From NCBI GenBank assembly GCA_036435485.1, contig CM071599.1:207613178-207677177 (forward strand): a DNA stretch of 64,000 bases. The letters run 5' to 3'. The position numbers were made by a program, and so were the translations under genes. The notes below the pieces were generated by a model. That model made no database searches and was not told the DNA's origin. It saw only the letters and a list, made by a program, of their open reading frames with translations. The first letter of the stretch is position 1, and each line of letters opens with the position of its first letter. The DNA comes from Saposhnikovia divaricata. Its lineage: Eukaryota > Streptophyta > Magnoliopsida > Apiales > Apiaceae. Below, piece by piece: positions 56,064 through 64,000 of this stretch.

Positions 56064-56280
56064 GCCTGTTTGGCTCAGCTTTATTTAAGTCCTTATGGAC
56101 TTATTTTCGGGTAAAAATTATATATTTTGATTAAAAAAAATTATACAAATATTTAATGTATGTTTCAGATTCTATAAGTTGCAAAAAAAATTAACTTTTT
56201 TCTGAAAAAAAGTTAGGAATCTCTAACTTTTTCTTAAAATAAGTTAACTTATTCTAGAAAAAAGTTCCCCCAAACACCCC
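56064..56280. mobile_element. MITE related to those at 2107 and 13921
   Basis: Starts AGAGCCTGTTTGGC and ends CCCCCAAACACCCC. The interior has ATAAGTTGCAAAAA and AAAGTTAGGAATCTCTAACTTT, colinear with the copies at the RLP loci. Target duplication not clear. Confidence 0.65.
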
Positions 56281-56470
56281 TGCAATGTTGCATTTGGTTG
56301 CATACATGTTGCGCAGTAGGTTGCATATGCAAACAGTTGCATTTGATTGCATCTGATTGCGCAGATTGTATTTTTGCAAATAAGATGGTATTTTTGTATT
56401 TTTTTTGGAAAAATATTTTTTTTTTAAAAAAATGTTGGCTTGGGCGTTTATGAAAAAAGCACTTAACAAT

Positions 56471-57310
56471 GAAAGAATGACCAAAATGCCTAAATTTTCA
56501 CTACCCACTATCCAAAATGCCCAGATTTCAAAACACCAACCGACATACCCACGGGATACGTCGTTCGATGTGGCGTATCCCTAATTACTATTCATCGCCA
56601 GAAACGTGCAGAAGCTCAGCTCGTGTGGAGAGCTCAAGTCACCGGCGACTTGATCGATTTCGGTCGTCTCGTCGATACGAGGCTCCTCCACCCCCCATAT
56701 GATATGAAACTGACCACAAGCTCGTGTACTTACTCCTCCAAGGCTCCGTTTATCTTCTCCGACCCCGCAAGGGCTTGTATGAGGACGTCGGAATGTTCGA
56801 CGGAGAAGAAATCGCCATTTTGGGCGTTACAAATCCGGCAAACAAAAGGTTATGAAACTGGTATAGTCTTGTAGAGCAACGAATTACGGTTCCAACGATA
56901 TATGGTATGTGGTTGGAAACTTCGGGATTTGGACGAACGGAGACGACAAAAAAACAAACTGGAATCGCCTTCGTCGGCAGCTCTGGGAACGACGAAGATG
57001 ACGTAAGACACGCTGTTTCAGCATGCGCATCTACTGATACGCATGTTGAAACAGCGTATCTTACGTCATCTATGACGTAAGATACGCTTTCTCATCATGC
57101 GTATCATCAGATGCGCTGGTTACAGTGGCGTATGTGGAAGAAATTTCACGAGCTTCAGTGGCGTATCCTTTTGATACTCCTACCCCATTGGCGTATCCAA
57201 GGATACTCCTACCCCAGAGGCGTATCCCGTGAGCATTTTGGGCGGTACTTCCCGAATATGGGTATTTTTATTAGAGAAACTAAAATTGTGGGTAAAAATG
57301 ACACACACCC
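56471..57310. mobile_element. 840-bp non-autonomous Mutator-like element (copy b)
   Basis: Flanked by the 9-bp duplication CTTAACAAT (56462-56470, 57311-57319). In reverse orientation to copy a at 17735 and exactly the same length. It starts GAAAGAATGACC-AAAATGCCTAAATTTTCA and ends GTGGGTAAAAATGACACACACCCC. The central inverted repeat at 57054-57087 (GCGTATCTTACGTCAT...) sits within a larger one built from CGCTGTTTCAGCATGCGCATC. GCGTATCC motifs recur. No transposase; any open frames are short. Confidence 0.8.
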
Positions 57311-57319
57311 CTTAACAAT

Positions 57320-59060
57320 TTAGCAATAAAAAGAAACACAAAAATATTAAAATCAGAACTCATCAACCATACTATTTATTTTAGTTTGAAGTTATATAAT
57401 CTTTATATAAAATTATAAATATATATGATAAATAAATTTTAAAATTTATTTCCATGCTAAATCTATTATAAATTAATTAAATTAGAATTTTACTCAAATT
57501 GTAAAATACTCCTAATGTTTACATTAGAATTTCATTGTATTATTAAAATTTAAATAATAAATTTTAATCTGAAATTCCGTACTCATCACGATTTGTAAGC
57601 TTTTTTATATATATAGGTAACACGGTTTGTAAGTTAGTAGAGATAGAAACGGTTCGATTTCGATTTTAATTCGGGTTGATGTTAATTTGCAATCACAAAT
57701 TTTTCTCTTTATATTCGTAAAACTTCGTGAGAGTGTAATTTTCAGAAAATAACAACAGAAAGAAGGAAAGGAAAGCTCCCTCTTTCTGGGCTCACATGCA
57801 ATCTTACCAAGTTTGGACCCTCTTCTGTTTTGGTCAGTCAGTACTCAGTCCTCTCTCTCTCTCTCCACAATTATATCTCTGATATTTTCTAAAAACATTT
57901 TATTATTCAAGTTCTTTTTTTATTTTCAAATTTTTTTATATATCATATTATATTAGAACACGTTATATATTTTATCAAAAAAAAAAAAAGAACACATTAT
58001 ATATTTATAATTTTGGAAAATTTATATAAAATCCCCTGTTTGCTATTTTTTATTCTTGTCTCCTCCAAATATGTTGTTGGAGACGCTATCTTTCTAGTAT
58101 CTATTGTAATAAAATATTCTTTTACATAAATAAAAACAATTGTTAAAATAACATTTTCATATTTCTACGCAACCACTTTGGATTTCTTTCATTTATCTTC
58201 TTAAATGTTTCAACTTTTTAACCCTAAAGAAAATATATGCTGGTAAATTATCCGGTAGCCTTTTTATGTTTTAAAATTTTGATTCTTTACCTCCCAAACT
58301 CAATATTGACCTCTCTCTCTCTCTCTCTCTCTCAGCGAGCTTAAGTTTCATTGGGCGCCTCTATTGCTTCTACTGTTATCAGTTTTCTTGACCCTTTACT
58401 TATACCTTTCTTGTGTAGCACTAGCTTTGATTCTGTGATTTCTCATTTTGTCAGATTCTTAAACCCTTTCTTTCTTTAAAAAACTTGTTTGTTTATTTAT
58501 TTTCTTAAGCATTTTTAACCACCCCCCACATGTTTGTTTTCAAGTTTGTCTGATCTAAGATTGGATCACAAGGATCTTTTTTTCTTTCTCTCTTTTTTAT
58601 TTGCACAGGCACAAGAAGAAGAAGAACTAGCTTGTGGGTCTCAGTTGTTAAGTTCTTTTTGGCTCTTTTCTTGATGTAAAGGTTTGATTTTTTATTGTAC
58701 TTTGCTGTTATTTCTTTTCTTGGGCCCCCTTATTTTTGGATAAACTATATGATTTTTGTTGCTTTATTCTGTTATTTGTTGTTAGTATGAAGTGGGCTTT
58801 TATTAGTTTTGGGGATTGTTGCTTTATGTGAAAAATATCATTTTGGAAATAGTTGTTGATGGGGTACTTTTTGTTAGGTTATTTTGGCTTTTTGAGCTTG
58901 TGAGTTGCTGTTGGTTTTTATTAGGTTAATTTGTTGCTACAGGTGAAAATGGTTAGTTTTCAGATATATTGATTTGGGAGGCTGGTTTAGCTCTTGGCCC
59001 TAACTGGCGGATTTTAATGATTGAATTGGGTTTTGATTGCGTAAACTAGTAAATTCGGAA
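57320..59060 (+). promoter_or_regulatory. Upstream and probable 5' leader region of the ankyrin gene
   Basis: AT-rich to about 57750, then pyrimidine-rich, with CT microsatellites near 57851-57866 and 58311-58334, as is common in plant 5' leaders. Text such as TTGATGTAAAGGTTTGATTTTT near 58670 may belong to a leader intron. No transcription start can be fixed. Confidence 0.35.
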
Positions 59061-62000
59061 ATGTCAGGAGTTGATGTTTCTAAGTATGCACATAGTCCTG
59101 TTCATAAAGCTGTGGTGACAAAAGATTATGCTGCTCTGAGGAAAATAATTGCGGGACTTCCGCAGCTTTGTGAGCCAGCTGAAATTGTAAGTGAATCGGT
59201 TTCGGTGGCTGAGGAAGCGAAGGCTGATGCCATATCTACTGTAATTGATTGTAGAAATGTTCCGAATAGAGAAACACCTCTTCACCTAGCTGTTAAGTTA
59301 GGTGACGAGACTGCGACAGAGGTGCTTATGCTTGCAGGTGCCGATTGGAGCTTGCAGAATGATAAAGGGTGGAGTGCACTCCAGGAAGCGATATGTAAGA
59401 GAGAAGAAAGAATTTCTAGGATTATAGTTAAGCATTACCAGCCAATAGCATGGGCAAAATGGTGTAGAAGGTTGCCTAGGTTGGTCTCAACAATGAGAAG
59501 GATGAGAGATTTCTACATGGAAATTACATTTCAGTTTGAAAGCTCTGTCATCCCTTTCATTTCAAGAATTGCTCCTTCGGACACCTACAAAATTTGGAAA
59601 AGGGGTGCCAATCTGAGAGCCGACATGACTTTGGCTGGATTTGATGGCTTTAAAATTCAGCGTTCGGATCAGAGTATTGTGTTTCTTGGAGACGGTTCCG
59701 AGGACGGGAAGGTACCTCCTGGGTCACTATGCATGATCACTCACAAAGATAAGGAAGTGATGAATGCCTTGGATGGTGCCGGAGCTCCAGCATCTGATTT
59801 AGAAGTGCAACAAGAAGTGACAGCAATGTCTCAGACTAATATATTCAGGCCAGGCATTGATGTGACTCAGGCAGTTCTTTTACCGCAGACGACATGGAGA
59901 AGGCAGGAGAAAGCTGAAATGGTTGGTCCATGGAAGGCCAAAGTGTATGATATGCATAACGTGGTGGTAAGCATTAAATCGAGGAGGGTTCCAGGAGCAA
60001 TGACAGATGATGAGTTGTTCTCATCTAGCAATGAAAATGAAAATGAAATTGAATCAGGGAGTGAGGAACTAAATGATATCCTAACAGAAGAGGAAAAAAG
60101 GCAATTAGAGGCTGCACTGAAGTTAGACTCTTCTGAATTAAACAATGAAAACAATGGTTTGATAAGGCACCGTCACAGTTGTTACGAGCAAGGGGAGATA
60201 CCCATTGATGACATAAGTACTTTCAGAAATGGTGAAATGAAGCAGGAAAAGAAGGGGTGGTTTGACAGATGGGGGAAACGAGACAGCAAACAAGAAGGGC
60301 AGAAAAAAGGTGTCCCTCCAAGAGGTTCTCTTTGTGTGGAAGACAAGGTGAGCGATCTCCTTGGGGATTCTTCTTCACGAACTCAGAGTACACCTGGAAG
60401 GCATTCCATGGAAATAGTTATCAAGGGGGATGAACAGCGTAAAGGCAAGGATTCCAAAGCATCTTCATCGAATATGGGGGGAGGAAATCGGCAAAAGGAC
60501 GGAGCTCGTGAGAATGAGTACAAGAAAGGTTTGAGGCCTGTTCTTTGGCTTTCGCCAAGTTTCCCTTTAAAAACCGAAGAATTGCTTCCATTACTTGATA
60601 TACTAGCAAACAAAGTTAAGGCTGTTCGGCGCTTAAGAGAATTGCTCACAACAAAACTTCCGTTGGGCACCTTTCCTGTTAAGGTAAATTATCTGTTCAG
60701 CTATATAACTTGTGTAATGTGTTTGGTCACTTTATATATGCACAAATATACTGTTTAATGATCACACATTTTCTTTCTCAATCTCAACCCTAAATGGTTT
60801 AGTTGGTGGTCTTTCTACATGTGCCATGATTTGCACATCCAACTAGACTGTATTTTTTGATGCCACGGTGCCTTTTATGGTTATTTTATACCCCCTAGAT
60901 ATTGAGGACAGTCAGGAGGAAAGGTATTCACTGCTTTGTCTAAACTATCATCAGTGATAAATTCTATTAAAACGTCCAAGTAGAATTTTAAGAATTTAGC
61001 AAAGGTCCAACACCTATTTAGCTAGCAGCAAGTCAGCAACCAGCATGTTGTTTATTTTTGAAACATATTGAGGTTGATGGGGTCAATTGTGTAGTGGAAG
61101 GAATAAGAGAATAAATCTACACATGAAAATGATGGAATCACTAGCTTATTTGAAATAAAGCACCACGTATTTTCAAGAGAGTTAATCATCAGTTAAGAAA
61201 GTTTTTGCGTCTCAATGTCCCTAACTAGTCTCTGCAATATAGATAGAAAGCTAATATATAATAATCGACCAGTCATAATTAATATATCAAACAAGGAAAC
61301 AACTTCTTGTATAATCTGCTACCACAATAAAGAACCTACAATATTTGTAATTATCTACTTGCGTAATATATTTCAAAGAAATATATAGAAAGAATAATTT
61401 GAAATAATAAGTGATTGACCTGTCTTTAGCTCCATGATCCCCAGAGTTGTGATTACCTTCCATGTTTGATTTAAAGGACTATGATCCTCGGACTATCACC
61501 TTATTTACTCTAAATTAAGGGATACTACTGTCCCGCCGAACTAAATTTCAATCATCTCTTTAGTTCAATTGTATGGGATGATGGCCTCTTTAATTTGCTA
61601 AGTGGTTGGGTGGCCTTTTAACACTTAAAATATTTTCATCCGGCATTTAGGAAGCTCCTACCATTCTAGTGGTCAAATTATCAGAATCTGTAGTTTAAAT
61701 TCTGGTGCTGAAGAAGAGAATTAGTTTGTTTGAAAGGGAGTATTCATGACAGTGCCACAAACCATTTGACTGATCGTAAGCTGTCTGTTGTGATGAATTG
61801 CTGAGGCCACTAAAAATGTATGCGGCTCTGTAGTGTGTGAGATTGAGGGAGATGGAGTTATTCATTTGTCATGTAAGTTATATTGGAGATTACTTTAACA
61901 TGGCAATGGCCTCCTACGGATCTTTAATCTGTTTTCTGTGTAAAGTAGCTTCCATTAGTCTGATATCTCTTCTTATCTTAGTATCTTTTCTCATAAGTCT

Positions 62001-62362
62001 TGTTGGTTCAGGTCGCTATACCAGTGATTCCCACCATCAGAGTTTTAGTGACTTTCACAAAGTTTGAAGAATTGCAAGCAGTGGACGAGTTCTCAACCCC
62101 ACCTTCAAGTCCAACTGCTCAAAGCCAAGAAATCCCGGCAATGAATCAATCATCGAATTCATCTTGGTTTCAGTGGATAAAAACACCTTACAACCGAGCA
62201 AGTTCCTCCTCAAGTGGTAGGAAAGATAATGTTCAAGATCCATTTGCAATTCCTTCCGATTACACCTGGGTTACAGCAGAAGCCAAGAAAAAGAAAATGC
62301 AGGAGAAGAGTAAATCCAAGAAAGTTAGAAGTCAAAATCAAAACCAGGAGTCTCGCACGTAA
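59061..62362 (+). CDS. Ankyrin-repeat protein with GPCR-chaperone domain (ANKRD13-like), two exons
   Basis: Exon 1 is 59061-60683 and exon 2 62012-62362, joined in phase 0 (AAG|GTAAAT ... TTCAG|GTC), giving about 657 residues. The ATG at 59061 (MSGVDVSKYAHSPVHKAV) fits the usual family start. Ankyrin repeats cover about 73-125 (RETPLHLAVKLGDETATEVL, KGWSALQEAICKRE). The GPCR-chaperone-type region follows (WKRGANLRADMTLAGFDGFK, SLCMITHKDKEVMNALDGAG, RPGIDVTQAVLLPQTTWRRQ) and ends across the intron with IPVIPTIRVLVTFTKFEEL. Between them lies an acidic/Lys-rich disordered stretch (about 320-500), and the tail is Ser/Lys-rich. Animal relatives help membrane-receptor biogenesis or endosomal sorting; the plant role is not established. 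It appears intact. Confidence 0.9.
60684..62011 (+). other. Intron of the ankyrin gene
   Basis: 1328 bases, GT...AG. No nested gene or clear repeat seen. Confidence 0.85.
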
Positions 62363-63065
62363 CTTTGCAGAATTGCTCGAAAGTGGGAAATTTGCCTATA
62401 CTGATCCACTAATCTGCTGTAATGTAATAATAACAGGGGCTATATTCTTTTAACGGAAGTGGATAAGTCTTGGAGGGTTTAAAAATTTGGTAAATTCATT
62501 GTGGGTGGTATAAATAGGCTGGATTTGATTCCTAAAATGCTAGTAGAAACTAACATGCTTAGTTCTTTGGGTTTTGCTTGTGGGGATGCTACACTATTTA
62601 CTTCCCATCAGTTTTTCAGAGTTCTAATGTTCCTGATAAAATAATGGTGTTTATATTTTCAATTTGTCCCCTTTATTTTGGCACATGAAGTTCATTTTGA
62701 TATTTTTACTAGTAAGTAATAGCATTTTTTTAGATTGAATCATTGAAAGCTTTGTTTGGGAAAAAAAAAAAAATTCAACTTGACCTTGGCCATGTTTTCT
62801 TGTAGCACAGACAAGAATTTATTCTTTGCATACAAAAACATTTTAGAAAAAATGAAAAGAAATCATCAATACTTACCAATTAAAATAAAGGGTAGGGATT
62901 GTTTATTTATTTGAATGCAGTTTTGTGTGTCAATATACAGATTATTTATACAAAAAAACAGAAACATATATGCTATACAAACCAGTGCAACATCTTTAAA
63001 CAAAAACAGAGATTTTAAATCACAGCTAATTAGAGGTCTAGGTTTTAGAAGTGGGAAACTGTGAA
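62363..63065. other. Spacer between the ankyrin gene and the HSF gene
   Basis: Holds the 3' untranslated region of the first gene and the upstream region of the second. AT-rich; no heat-shock element cluster (nGAAn arrays) stood out. Confidence 0.4.
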
Positions 63066-64000
63066 ATGGAGGGTGCAACAAATGAAAAACCTGAGGCAAA
63101 TGAATGGTATAACCCTAAATACATTACAATTGCTGGTGATGGTCATGGTCGCAGTGACAAAAGGCTAATCACAACTAACCGAAGAAGAGGATTGAAGGTT
63201 CCACCATTCTTGAACAAGGTGTATGACCTGGTGAATGATCCGAAAACAAATGATATAATATCTTGGACTTCTGATGGCACTAGTTTCACTGTTTGGGATC
63301 ACCACATGTTCACAAAAAACATTCTTCCTGCATACTTCAGACATGACAATTTCTCTAGTTTTGTTTATCAGCTAAACAACTATGTGAGTATTAGCTCCTC
63401 GCATGTTTCTTTGCATTTCTTTCTATATTTACTTATTTTCGTAAATTTCGAGTGCTATGTGCTTAGGATGATATGTAATATTGATAGATGTATTTGGTTC
63501 TCCATAATGTGATTTGTTCTGGGTTTTACTTGCTAAACTGAAGAATAGCTACTGTCTTGAATTTGAAATATACCATATTAGTAACATATATAATGGGTGA
63601 TATAACATGAACTCTTGCCCTTCTTCCCCTATTTAAGTTGAGAAGATTCTTCACATATGTTTCTCTCCAGACATTGAAGATGAGTATAGAGTAAACAACT
63701 TCTTAATATATTTTTAGTGTTCATGCATCAGATTGTGTAGTATTCATGCGCTATACGAAGTTCATGTGCTTACTTCTGGTGTCTCCTTCATGCTCTAGTT
63801 AAAATGCAGTTTGTGTGTTCCTGCATTAGCTGAAATATACGTCTGTGTCTGATTATTGTGTTATTGTCTTTTACATTGAAGGGTTTCAAAAAGACAAGTT
63901 GGGATAACTGGGAGTACGAAAACAAATGGTTTCAACAAGGAAAGGATTATATGCTTGTGAACATCAAGCGGAAAAACCAAATTTCTTCTGTCACGAAAAG
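63066..64000 (+). CDS. Heat-stress transcription factor (HSF), 5' part, runs off the window
   Basis: Encodes the DNA-binding domain of a plant HSF, which binds GAA/TTC arrays in heat-shock promoters. Exon 1 is 63066-63383, and exon 2 starts at 63882 and continues past 64000. The junction (QLNNY|GFKK, phase 0) is at the conserved HSF intron position. Visible are VPPFLNKVYDLVNDPKTND, ISWTSDGTSFTVWDHHMFTK, ILPAYFRHDNFSSFVYQLNN and, in exon 2, WFQQGKDYMLVNIKRKN. The FSSFVYQLN recognition helix is kept. After it the text reads TSWDNWEYEN where many HSFs have VDPDRWEFAN, so it is a diverged member. The oligomerisation and activation regions are outside the window, so class A or B cannot be assigned firmly. 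Confidence 0.9.

Overview
The window is nuclear DNA from a flowering plant, very probably a eudicot. It has AT-rich intergenic sequence, GT-AG introns, an intronless receptor-like-protein (LRR) gene family, a plant heat-stress transcription factor, and a dense nested load of plant LTR retrotransposons, MITEs, Mutator-like, CACTA and Helitron-like remains. I cannot fix the species. I saw no tRNA, rRNA or CRISPR.

Layout. 1-3202: decayed Ty1/copia tail, a Tourist-like MITE and AT-rich DNA. 3203-34891: a tandem triplication, each unit carrying a promoter with internal repeats, a 1036-codon receptor-like protein (RLP) gene, a MITE, and a 5'-truncated LEA/TMEM205-like gene. In copy 1 the RLP is dead: frameshift, two nonsense codons and a 4.8 kb LTR-element insertion. 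In copies 2 and 3 it is intact and differs by one residue. Copies 1 and 2 each end in the same 273-bp LTR fragment. In copy 3 that fragment is the start of a complete 10 kb Ty3/gypsy Tat-type element (34619-44593, minus strand). The duplication breakpoint therefore lies inside the LTR, and the gypsy insertion came first. 44599-48409: copia fragment, CACTA 3' end and a truncated berberine-bridge-enzyme-like pseudogene. 49063-54570: a complete but mutated copia element with non-canonical LTR ends. 54576-59060: AT-rich spacer with a MITE, the second copy of an 840-bp Mutator-like element, and the leader region of the next gene. 59061-62362: two-exon ankyrin/GPCR-chaperone-domain gene. 63066-64000: start of a heat-stress transcription factor gene that runs off the window.

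How parts relate. The RLPs are predicted surface immune receptors that lack a kinase and would need a co-receptor. The element inside RLP copy 1 has no polymerase genes, but it shares primer-binding site, polypurine-tract end, 5-bp target duplication and a GGCCGAAG/GCATAA tandem-repeat theme with the gypsy element downstream. The two look like a non-autonomous/autonomous pair. The gypsy element also carries, on its opposite strand, an intron-containing accessory gene. The most noteworthy signals are this pair, the LTR-anchored triplication, two 840-bp Mutator-like elements with perfect 9-bp target duplications, and a copy-1-specific foldback element with a 47-bp palindrome of bZIP-type sites.
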